64,000 bases of DNA from Streptomyces griseicoloratus (lineage in GTDB: Bacteria > Actinomycetota > Actinomycetes > Streptomycetales > Streptomycetaceae): contig NZ_JACVQF010000189.1 of assembly GCF_014534645.1 (NCBI RefSeq), positions 105,376 to 169,375 on the forward strand, given 5' to 3'. Positions 11,557 through 18,912 of the stretch are shown one piece after another. Under the pieces are notes generated by a model, which was not told the DNA's origin, made no database searches, and worked only from the letters and a program-made list of their open reading frames with translations. The stretch's first letter is position 1. The number at the start of each line of letters is the position of its first letter. The translations under genes were made by a program, and so were the position numbers.

Positions 11557-11581
11557 ACAGACGCCGCAGGGGGCAACCGCC

Positions 11582-12571
11582 ATGACGACAGGTCGGCTCG
11601 GGCAGCAAGCCGCGCCGCCGAACGCGGCCTACGCCGGGCAGGTAGTGCATTTCCCGGATCCGGTCAGGGCGGCCCGTCATCCCAGAGGGGTGCGGGTGGA
11701 CGAGCGTGGTTACCCCGACTTCTCGCCCTATGCGCGGGCGGCCGCGGAGGTCGCGGAGCCGCCGGAGGGGTTCGGGGTCGACGAGTTGCGGCTGACGGAC
11801 TACGTGTCGGCGAACGCGGCGCTGGCGGCGTCGGGTCATGAGCTGTGGGACACGGTGCCTGCGGTGGCGACGCCGCACGGCTGGACGTGGCATCACGTGG
11901 TGGGGTCGCGGCGGATGGAGCTCGTCCCGGTCGAGGTGAAGGCGCTGCTGCGGCATCACGGCGGGATCGCGACGGCGGCGGTGGACCAGGGCAAGCGGGG
12001 GACGCGGCCGTTGCAGGAGACGCGTCCGGCGCACTTCGGGTTGCCGAAGTCGGGTGTGGCGGTGACGGAGCAGCAGGTGCAGGGGGTCGAGGAGGACCTC
12101 GGGTACCGGTTGCCGGGTGCGTACCGGTCGTTCCTGAAGGCGGCGGGCGGCTGCGCGCCGGTGGGGACGGCGCTGGACGCGGAGTTGGGGCTGCTGGTCG
12201 ACCAGCCGTTCTTCACGGTGCGTGAGGAGGCGGCGGTCAACGACCTGGTGTACGTCAACAAGTGTCTGCGGGACCATCTGACGAAGGACTTCCTGGGGGT
12301 CGGGTTCGTCCAGGGCGGTCTGCTGGCCGTGAAGGTGAAGGGCGAGCGGATCGGTTCGGTGTGGTTCTGCGCGTACGACGACGCGCGGGACGTGGACGCC
12401 TCGTGGTCGCCGGCGGAGCGGGTGGAGCGGCTGCTGGTGCCGTGCGGTGAGGACTTCGACGCGTTCCTGTCGCGGCTGGCGGGGTCGCCGCCGGAGCTGG
12501 AGACGGTGGCGAACCTGATGGTGGACGGCGGTTTCGCGCGAGCGGTGCCCGCGTCGTCGGTAGGGGAGTGA
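11582..12571 (+). CDS. SUKH-1 (SMI1/KNR4) domain protein
   Basis: 329 residues, soluble. The C-terminal half (about residues 155-310) has the SMI1/KNR4 pattern: GYRLPGAYRSFLKAAGG at the start, a DxPFF-like segment, an FGxxxxGxxL-like segment (VGFVQGGLLAVKVKG), a WFCAYDD step and a terminal FDAFLSRLAG helix. The N-terminal 140 residues (ending in a DELRLTDYVSANAALAASG region) are unassigned. GGGGGCA precedes ATG 11582. The next gene starts 7 bp after the stop, so the two are co-transcribed. SUKH-1 proteins neutralise nuclease/deaminase toxins in known systems; here the partner is most likely the downstream multidomain protein or the divergent YwqJ-like protein (inference). Confidence 0.8.
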   Translation: MTTGRLGQQAAPPNAAYAGQVVHFPDPVRAARHPRGVRVDERGYPDFSPYARAAAEVAEPPEGFGVDELRLTDYVSANAALAASGHELWDTVPAVATPHGWTWHHVVGSRRMELVPVEVKALLRHHGGIATAAVDQGKRGTRPLQETRPAHFGLPKSGVAVTEQQVQGVEEDLGYRLPGAYRSFLKAAGGCAPVGTALDAELGLLVDQPFFTVREEAAVNDLVYVNKCLRDHLTKDFLGVGFVQGGLLAVKVKGERIGSVWFCAYDDARDVDASWSPAERVERLLVPCGEDFDAFLSRLAGSPPELETVANLMVDGGFARAVPASSVGE

Positions 12572-12578
12572 GCGGGGC

Positions 12579-15341
12579 ATGGTGACGTTCGCGCAGGCGC
12601 AGGAGCGCGCGGAAGAGTGGATCAACGGTGATGTGCCGTCGTACCAGCACCGTGAGGTGCGGGTGCGGGAGTTCGAGCTCGGGTTCGTGGTGTGGGCCGA
12701 GGACCGTGCGGACGGGCCGCGTTCGGACGGGGGCGCGCAGCGGCTGGTGATCGCGCGGGACAGCGGTGAGGCGACGCTGTGGCCGGCGCTGGCGGTGGGC
12801 GAGGTGATCCGCCGGTACGAGGAGGAGTACGGCCGTCCCGACGCGGCTCCGGAGCCGGCGCCCGCGCCGCCGGCCCGGGTGGACCTGAACCAGACGTCGT
12901 TCCTGCTGACTCCGCCGGAGTGGTTGCAGGAGGCGGCGGACCGGATGGGTGTTCCCGACCGGCGGGGTGAGGCGCAGCGTGGCACGGGGGCCGGTGCGCT
13001 GCCCGAGACGCAGGCCGGGGTTCCGTCGGCCGCGGCGGGGGCTTCCGCCGGTCCGTCGGGCTCGGGTGCGCCGGGTGCGCCGGGTTCCTCGGGGAGTGGC
13101 GCGGCGTGGCCGGCGGCCGGGTCGGGCGGTGCCGGCGGTTCCGGGGCGCCTGGTTCGCCTGCGGGGGCGACGCCGTGGGCCGGGACGGACACCAACGCGG
13201 ACGGCGGGGACGACCGTTCCGTGCCGTTGCCGGAGACGGTGTTCGCGCCGCCGCTGAGCACCGGGGACGACACGCCGCCGCCTGCGGCGCCGGATGCCAA
13301 GACGACGTTGATGTCGGGGGGCAGTCAGCTTCCGCCGACGGCGCTCGCGCCGGCGATCGACGATCCGAACGCGCCGAGTGTGCCGAGCGCGCCGGCTGCG
13401 CCGCCTGCGCCGACGGGGGCGGGGGCGCCTGCGCCTGCGGCGCCGGGTGCGGCTTCCGTGCCGGGGGCGCCTCCGTCCGCGCCTGCGGCGCCGGGTACGC
13501 CGCCTCCTGGTACGGCGTCCGGTCCGGGTACGCCGCCTCCGGCCGCCCCGGGTACGCCGCCTCCGGGTGTGCCGCTGCCGTCGGCCGCGGGCGCCCCGGG
13601 GACGCCGGCCCGGCCGCTCGCGTCGAACGCCGGGGACATCGCCGACGCCGCGACCAGCAAGGCGGCGCCTCCGCCGCGCCGGGGCGGGGGTGCGACCCCG
13701 CCGCCTCCGCCGGGCGCTCCGGGGACGCCGGGCGCGCGGCCGGGGAGCACGCCTCCGCCGCCCGCGGCGCCCGCCGCGCCGGGTGGGTCGTCGGGCGGTT
13801 ACGTGCCGACGCAGCTCGTGTCCTCGCTCGGTCCCGAGGGCCCGCAGGGGCCCGGCACGCCGCCTCCGCCGAGCGCGCCGCAGCCTCCGGCCGGTCCGGG
13901 TACGCCGCCTCCGAGTGCCCCGGGTACGCCGCCTCCGGGCGCCCCGGGCGGGACGCCCCCGGGTGGGGTGCACCACGCGGCCACGATGCTGGCCGACCCC
14001 GGCCGGACCGGCGGTGCGCCGCAGCCTCCCGGCCCTCCCGGTGCCCCGGGAGCGCCCGGTGCGCCGCAGCCCCCGGCCGCCCCCGGTGCTCCTGGTGCTC
14101 CCGGTGCGCCCCCCGCGCCGGGCACGTCGGGCGGCGGCAGCGGTGCCGTTCATCACGCGCAGACCGTGCTGGCCTCGCCCCCGGTGGGCGGTCCCGGCAC
14201 GCCCCCGCCGCCGCAGGCGCCGGGTGTGCCCGGCCCGCCCGTGCCGCCGGGCGCCCCCGGCGCCCCCGGTGCGGCCCGGCCCATGCCGCCCGGTGCGATG
14301 CCGCCGCCCGGTCAGCCCCTCCCGGGGCAGCCGCCGGCGTACGGCTACCCGCAGCCGCCGGCCGGTCAGCCGACCGTCGGCCCCGGCTACCAGGCGGTGC
14401 TGCGCTACCGCGCGCAGGACGGTTCCGAGCAGCAGCTGATCCGGCGTTCGGCGCCGGGTACGCCGCACCCGGAGTGGCAGATCTTCCACGAGCTGCGCGC
14501 CATGAACGTGCCGCCGGACCAGGTGCTGGAGCTGCACACGGAGCTGGAGTCGTGCGAGCTGCCGGGCGCGTACTGCGCGCGGATGATCCGGGAGCAGTGG
14601 CCGCAGGCGCGGATCACGTCCATCGCGCCGTACGGCGCGGATCACGCGAGCCGTCAGCAGGGCATGCAGCAGCTGCTGGCCCATCAGGGTGAGCTGCACC
14701 AGGTGGCCGACGGTCCGGCGCGTCCGGGGCCGGTGCGTGCTCCGCTGCCGCCCGTGCAGCCGGTGCCGCCGGTTCCGCCGGAGGCGATCGGGCAGGAGCT
14801 GGCGGCGGCGTTCGGTCCCGGTGTCTTCCGGTTCGAGCAGGCCGCCGTGTCCCGGCAGGGCGTGCCGCCGGTGGTGGCGCACACGCTGGTGGCGGCGGGT
14901 CTGCCGATGGACATGGGCCCGTTCTTCTGGGCGCAGGCCCAGCCGGGCCGCCCGGTGCCGACGCTGGCGGAGCTGGCGGCCGAGCGGGGGGTGCAGCCGG
15001 CCTCGGACGCGGGCTCGTACCTGGTGCTGGGCAGTGACTTCGGCAAGGCGATCTGTGTGCAGTACGGCACGGCGAGCATCGTGGCGGTGCCGGTGGAGGC
15101 GGGGCCGGGCGGTGCGCCCGTACCGCCGCAGTTCGTGAACACCGGGCTGCCGGAGTTCGCGCGGTGCCTGGCGTTGCTGGGCCGGATGTGGCGGCTGCGG
15201 TTCGGGCTGAACCAGGAGCAGGCGGGCCGCTGGACGGTCGACTTCCAGGCCCAGCTGGCCTCGCTGGACCCGGCGGCGCTCGGGTCGCCGGAGAGCTGGT
15301 GGTCGGTGCTGCTGGAGCAGATGTGGGACGGGTTGCTGTGA
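12579..15341 (+). CDS. Multidomain protein: Imm35-like, Pro-rich linker, deaminase-like domain, SUKH-4-like domain
   Basis: 920 residues, no signal peptide or transmembrane helix. Order: residues 1-95, a small domain resembling Imm35/YrhB immunity proteins (MVTFAQAQERAEEWI, then GFVVWAEDRA); residues about 130-600, a Pro/Gly/Ala-rich low-complexity linker with PGTPPPGAPG-type repeats; residues about 602-690, a deaminase-like domain with HPEWQIFHELR (His630, Glu632) and ELESCELPGAYC (Cys659-x6-Cys666), like the SCP1.201/XOO_2897 deaminase families; residues about 735-920, a SUKH-4-like domain ending WWSVLLEQMWDGLL. The spacing C-x6-C rather than C-x2-C is notable. A toxin-like domain tethered to two immunity-like domains is unusual; the pairing suggests self-neutralisation or a regulatory role. 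Family names are from memory; the zinc residues are seen. Strong terminator follows. Confidence 0.75.
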   Translation: MVTFAQAQERAEEWINGDVPSYQHREVRVREFELGFVVWAEDRADGPRSDGGAQRLVIARDSGEATLWPALAVGEVIRRYEEEYGRPDAAPEPAPAPPARVDLNQTSFLLTPPEWLQEAADRMGVPDRRGEAQRGTGAGALPETQAGVPSAAAGASAGPSGSGAPGAPGSSGSGAAWPAAGSGGAGGSGAPGSPAGATPWAGTDTNADGGDDRSVPLPETVFAPPLSTGDDTPPPAAPDAKTTLMSGGSQLPPTALAPAIDDPNAPSVPSAPAAPPAPTGAGAPAPAAPGAASVPGAPPSAPAAPGTPPPGTASGPGTPPPAAPGTPPPGVPLPSAAGAPGTPARPLASNAGDIADAATSKAAPPPRRGGGATPPPPPGAPGTPGARPGSTPPPPAAPAAPGGSSGGYVPTQLVSSLGPEGPQGPGTPPPPSAPQPPAGPGTPPPSAPGTPPPGAPGGTPPGGVHHAATMLADPGRTGGAPQPPGPPGAPGAPGAPQPPAAPGAPGAPGAPPAPGTSGGGSGAVHHAQTVLASPPVGGPGTPPPPQAPGVPGPPVPPGAPGAPGAARPMPPGAMPPPGQPLPGQPPAYGYPQPPAGQPTVGPGYQAVLRYRAQDGSEQQLIRRSAPGTPHPEWQIFHELRAMNVPPDQVLELHTELESCELPGAYCARMIREQWPQARITSIAPYGADHASRQQGMQQLLAHQGELHQVADGPARPGPVRAPLPPVQPVPPVPPEAIGQELAAAFGPGVFRFEQAAVSRQGVPPVVAHTLVAAGLPMDMGPFFWAQAQPGRPVPTLAELAAERGVQPASDAGSYLVLGSDFGKAICVQYGTASIVAVPVEAGPGGAPVPPQFVNTGLPEFARCLALLGRMWRLRFGLNQEQAGRWTVDFQAQLASLDPAALGSPESWWSVLLEQMWDGLL
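13012..14370 (+). repeat. Proline/glycine/alanine low-complexity repeat tract within the multidomain gene
   Basis: DNA encoding the linker is made of imperfect short repeats such as CCGGGTACGCCGCCTCC, encoding PGTPPP, APGAPG and QPP units. Two HH(A/)AxT(M/V)LA motifs (VHHAATMLADP and VHHAQTVLASP) recur about 60 codons apart, so the linker may have grown by segment duplication. Likely length-variable between strains. Confidence 0.7.
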
Positions 15342-15365
15342 GGCGCCGCTGACGCGCCCTCACCT

Positions 15366-15416
15366 GGGGCCGGGCCCGGTCGATGTCGTACGCGACCGGG
15401 CCCGGCCCCTTCTTTT
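15366..15416 (+). terminator. Strong intrinsic terminator
   Basis: 17-bp perfect stem GGGGCCGGGCCCGGTCG / CGACCGGGCCCGGCCCC with a 10-nt loop, followed by TTCTTTT and further on by a T6 run. Ends the SUKH-1/multidomain operon. Confidence 0.9.
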
Positions 15417-15581
15417 GGCCCTCCTTTTTTCGTGGCCGTGGCCGGGGTGTGCGGGCGGGGTGAGCCGGGGTGCGGCCGTGGTGCGTGACCTTCCCGCGGA
15501 GTGTCGCGTTATGAGCGCTCAAGTCCGATCCATCAAGATATGCGCGGATTGTCATGGAATCGGGCGAACGGGAGTTCCGGT

Positions 15582-16466
15582 ATGAGCAGCGCATCGGCGT
15601 CGCCGCACGGCTTCGTGGTCGTACGGGGGCGCGGCTACCGTCCGGACCAGGTCGACGCGTGTGCCGGGGCGCTGTCCGAGGAACGGGACGCCGCCTGGGA
15701 GCGGGCCGCACGGCTCACCGTGCTCGCCCGTGAGATGGAGACGGAGCTGGGCCGGCTGCGGGAGACGCTGGCGGGACTCGCCCCGCAGACCTACGAGTCG
15801 CTCGGGGAGCGCGCGCGGCGCATCTTCGAGCTCGGGCAGGAGGAGGCGCAGGCCCTTCGGGAGAGCGCGCGGCGCGCGGCGGAGGACCTGTCGGCACAGG
15901 CGCAGGCGTACGCGACCGGCGTGCGCGAGGCCGCACAGGCGCACGCGGACGCGGTACGGGGCGAGGCCGACGACTCTGCCCGCCGGCGGCTGCTCGCGGC
16001 GCGCGCGGAGGCCGACGAGGTGCGGATCGCCGTCCGGCGCGAGGTGCGGGAGGGCCGGCGTGCGGCGCTGGCCGTGGTGCGCGAGGCGCGCCGGCGCACC
16101 TCGGCGGTCCTCGACGAGCAGGCCGGGGAGCACGCCGAGCGCTGGGCCGAGGCCGAGCGGGCGGAGGCCGAGGGGGTGGCGGCCCTGGCCGCGCGGTACG
16201 CGGAGCCGTTGGCCCGCGCGGAGCGGGAACTGGCCGAGGCGGAGAGGGACCTGGCCGACGCCCGGGCGTGGGCCGGGCGCCGGCAGGAGGAGGCCCGGGC
16301 GTGGGCCTTCGAGGTGGTCGACGGGGCGCGGGTGCGGGCGGAGCGGATCGCCCGGGAGACGGAGCGGCTGCTGCACGAGCACGGGGAGCGGTGGGAGGAC
16401 ATGCAGGCCGACATGGACCACGCGCGCAGCAGCCTCGGTTCGCTGACGGGCAGGGCCGTGGAATGA
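15582..16466 (+). CDS. DivIVA-like coiled-coil protein (Scy/FilP-type, 'cellulose-binding' family)
   Basis: 294 residues. N-terminal VVVRGRGYRPDQVDACAGAL resembles the DivIVA lipid-binding head, followed by almost continuous Ala/Glu/Arg heptad coiled coil to the end. Similar Streptomyces proteins are cytoskeletal or polar-growth associated and are often annotated as cellulose-binding. ATG 15582 has GGGAG at 6 nt; the frame is open further upstream to 15501 but without support. Seen: composition and heptads. Inferred: role in hyphal tip or septum architecture. No catalytic motif. Confidence 0.75.
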   Translation: MSSASASPHGFVVVRGRGYRPDQVDACAGALSEERDAAWERAARLTVLAREMETELGRLRETLAGLAPQTYESLGERARRIFELGQEEAQALRESARRAAEDLSAQAQAYATGVREAAQAHADAVRGEADDSARRRLLAARAEADEVRIAVRREVREGRRAALAVVREARRRTSAVLDEQAGEHAERWAEAERAEAEGVAALAARYAEPLARAERELAEAERDLADARAWAGRRQEEARAWAFEVVDGARVRAERIARETERLLHEHGERWEDMQADMDHARSSLGSLTGRAVE

Positions 16467-16500
16467 CGGGCAGGGCGGTGGGCCGAGGAGCAGGACCGAG

Positions 16501-16540
16501 GGGCAGGGCCGTGGGCCGAGGGGCCGCGTCGGCCCTGCCC
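16501..16540 (+). terminator. Hairpin between convergent genes
   Basis: 11-bp perfect stem GGGCAGGGCCG / CGGCCCTGCCC, 18-nt loop. The left arm is one of three near copies of GGGCAGGGCSGTGG at 16448, 16468 and 16501, so the hairpin probably arose from local duplication. Serves both the DivIVA-like gene and the symporter gene. Confidence 0.7.
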
Positions 16541-16559
16541 GTACGCCGTCCGTGCCTTC

Positions 16560-18170
16560 TCAGTCGCCCCGGCGTACCGCGCCCGCCAGGATCCACCCCT
16601 CCACGGCCTCGTACTGGCGGCGCTGCTCCTCCGCCTTGCGCCGGCCGGAGAGCATCGTGCCCAGCCAGCCGCAGGCGAAGCCCAGCGGGATGGAGACCAG
16701 GCCCGTCGTGGTGAACGGGAACCAGTTGACGTCGGCGTCGGGGAAGGCGGAGACGGGTGAGCCGGAGACCAGGTTGGTGCCCGGCATCAGCAGCAGTACG
16801 GCCAGGGAGCCGCCGATGAGGGTGCTGAGCATTCCGGCGCGGGTGTAGCGGCGCCAGAAGAGGCCGTAGACCAGTGCGGGGGCGATGGCCGAGGCGCCCA
16901 GGCAGAAGGACAGGGTCACCAGGGGCTGGAGGCTGCGGTGCTGCACCAGCGTCGCCAGGATGATCGCGGGGATGCCGACGGCCAGCGCGGAGGCCCGGGC
17001 CAGGGTCATCTCGCGTCGCGGTGACATCTCCTGCACCCGGGTGGCGAACACGTCGTGGGCGAGGGAGTTGGCGCAGGCGAGGATCATGCCGCCGACGGAG
17101 GCGAGCAGGGTGAGGAAGACGGCCGTGGTGACCGTCGTGAACAGGAAGGTCTCCGCCGTGGACACCTCCGCGCCGAACGCGGCCTGGGAGCCGAGGAGAT
17201 AGGCGGTGTTGCCCTGCGGGTCGATCCCGGCGATGACGGCCCGTCCGACCAGCGCGGTCGCCCCGAACCCGACGACCGTGATGACCAGGACGAACAGCGC
17301 GACGCCGGAGACCGCCCAGGACATCGAGCGGCGCACCTGGCGGGCGGAGGAGGCGGTGTACATGCGCATGGTGACGTGGGGCAGACAGGCGCCGCCGAGG
17401 ACGACGGTCAGCTGCGAGGTGATCATGTCCACCTCGGGGTGGGGTCCGCCCGCGAACTCCAGTCCCGAGTTCAGGAACGCCGGTCCCGCGCCGCTGCGGG
17501 CGGCGGCCGCGTCGAACAGTGCGCCGGGGTCCCAGTCGAAGCGGTTCAGGATCAGCGCGGCGACCACGGCACCGGAGCCGAGCAGCATCACCATCTTCAG
17601 GATCTGGATGAGGGCGGTGCCCTTCATCCCGCCGATCGCCGCGTAGCTGATCATCAGGGCGCCCAGTCCGATGATGCAGCCGGTCTGCAGGGACTCCCCG
17701 GAGAAGCCGAGGACGAAGGAGAGCAGCTGGCCGGCGCCCGCGAGCTGCACCAGCATCAGCGGCAGCAGTGCCGCGATGGTCACCGCGCAGGCGGCGATGC
17801 GCACACTGCGTCCCGGCATCCGGCGGGCGAGGGCGTCGCCCATGGTGAACCGGCCCGCGTTGCGCAGCGGTTCGGCCAGCAGGAACATCAGCAGCATCAG
17901 CGACAGGGCGGTGCTGAGCGCCAGCACGATGCCGTCGTAGCCGAACAGGGCGATGACGCCGCCCGTGCCGAGGACGGTCGCGGCGGAGATGTAGTCGCCG
18001 GCGATGGCCAGGCCGTTGCGCATGGGGGACAGGGAGCCGTAGCCGGTGTAGAACTCGTCGATGTCGTCGCGGTCCGGGCCGGTCATCACGCACAGCAGCA
18101 GCGTGATGGTGGCGACGGCGGTGAATCCGACCAGGGACATCGTCTGGGCGTTGCCGCTGAACTCCGTCAT
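16560..18170 (-). CDS. Sodium/solute symporter (ActP-like, acetate/organic acid family)
   Basis: 536 residues, about 13 transmembrane helices, SSS family. Seen: DEFYTGYGSLSPMRNGLAIAGDYISAA near the N-terminus, typical of ActP-like monocarboxylate symporters, and GGMKGTALIQILKMVMLLG in the middle. Likely takes up acetate or a related organic acid with Na+. ATG 18170 overlaps the stop of the DUF485 gene by 4 nt (ATGA type), implying translational coupling. The frame is open far upstream, but that part is a shadow of the DUF485 gene. Confidence 0.88.
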   Translation of the reverse strand: MTEFSGNAQTMSLVGFTAVATITLLLCVMTGPDRDDIDEFYTGYGSLSPMRNGLAIAGDYISAATVLGTGGVIALFGYDGIVLALSTALSLMLLMFLLAEPLRNAGRFTMGDALARRMPGRSVRIAACAVTIAALLPLMLVQLAGAGQLLSFVLGFSGESLQTGCIIGLGALMISYAAIGGMKGTALIQILKMVMLLGSGAVVAALILNRFDWDPGALFDAAAARSGAGPAFLNSGLEFAGGPHPEVDMITSQLTVVLGGACLPHVTMRMYTASSARQVRRSMSWAVSGVALFVLVITVVGFGATALVGRAVIAGIDPQGNTAYLLGSQAAFGAEVSTAETFLFTTVTTAVFLTLLASVGGMILACANSLAHDVFATRVQEMSPRREMTLARASALAVGIPAIILATLVQHRSLQPLVTLSFCLGASAIAPALVYGLFWRRYTRAGMLSTLIGGSLAVLLLMPGTNLVSGSPVSAFPDADVNWFPFTTTGLVSIPLGFACGWLGTMLSGRRKAEEQRRQYEAVEGWILAGAVRRGD

Positions 18171-18712
18171 CGTCCCGCCTCCCGTCTGGCGTCCAGTTCG
18201 GCCTCCTTGCGGATGCGGTCCGCGAGGGGGTCGACATGGCGGCGGGCGGTGTACTCGTACAGCCCGATCGCCAGCCAGGTGACGGGCAGTTGCAGCAGGG
18301 CCAGCAGCATCCCGGTGGGCAGTCCGCCGGCGCCGTCGCCGGTCATGAAGCCGGGGGCGTACGCGGACAGGATCAGGAAGAGCGTGAAGTAGCCGAGGGC
18401 GGTCAGCGTGGCGGTGCGCCGCTGCCAGCGGTAGGCGCTGCGCAGGATCCGCAGGTCGCTGTGGTGCCCGAGCGCGGCCCGCCGCGGCGCCCGCGGCTCG
18501 CCGAGGCCGGGGTGGCCGGGACCGGGGCCGGGGTCGGGAAGGGGGCCGGGACCGGCCGGTTGCCAGGGGTGGGTGCCGTACGGGGGCGGGGACGGGTGCG
18601 GTCCGGACGGGTACGGCGGGGGCGGGTACGACGGCGCGGGGCGGTTCGACGGAGGGGGATACGGGGGTCGGTACGACGGAGGGGGATACGACGGGGACGG
18701 GTCGTAGGACAT
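18167..18712 (-). CDS. DUF485 membrane protein, symporter partner
   Basis: 181 residues: an N-terminal 75-residue Pro/Tyr/Ser-rich cytoplasmic tail (repeats like YPPPSYRPPYPPP), then SDLRILRSAYRWQRRTATL, two transmembrane helices and a basic amphipathic end (TARRHVDPLADRIRKEAELD). DUF485 proteins are regularly encoded directly before acetate-type symporters and are presumed accessory subunits. The Pro-rich tail is longer than in the enteric YjcH type. ATG 18712. Confidence 0.85.
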   Translation of the reverse strand: MSYDPSPSYPPPSYRPPYPPPSNRPAPSYPPPPYPSGPHPSPPPYGTHPWQPAGPGPLPDPGPGPGHPGLGEPRAPRRAALGHHSDLRILRSAYRWQRRTATLTALGYFTLFLILSAYAPGFMTGDGAGGLPTGMLLALLQLPVTWLAIGLYEYTARRHVDPLADRIRKEAELDARREAGR

Positions 18713-18912
18713 CCCGGTGCTCCTTGCGCGGCTCGGGTCCGGTGCGGCGGACCGCAGGGAGTTGGGGGGTGGCGGGGGCCACGCACGCTACTCGCCGGTT
18801 CGGGGGAGCGCCGGGTTTTCGCCAAACTGGTCGGTCGGTATGCGCTTGCTGTGCCGGAGCACAGGTGTTACCCGCGTTAACCTGGGCCTTTCGGGGGTGC
18901 CGGCCCGCGCAT

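Noticed and set aside
13012-14370. CRISPR-like periodicity in the Pro-rich tract
   Set aside because: Repeats are codon-based, without constant repeat and unique spacer of 30-40 bp.
12949-14692. Several alternative frames in the Pro-rich tract
   Set aside because: Repetitive GC-rich DNA opens all frames; only the 12579 frame has real domains at both ends.
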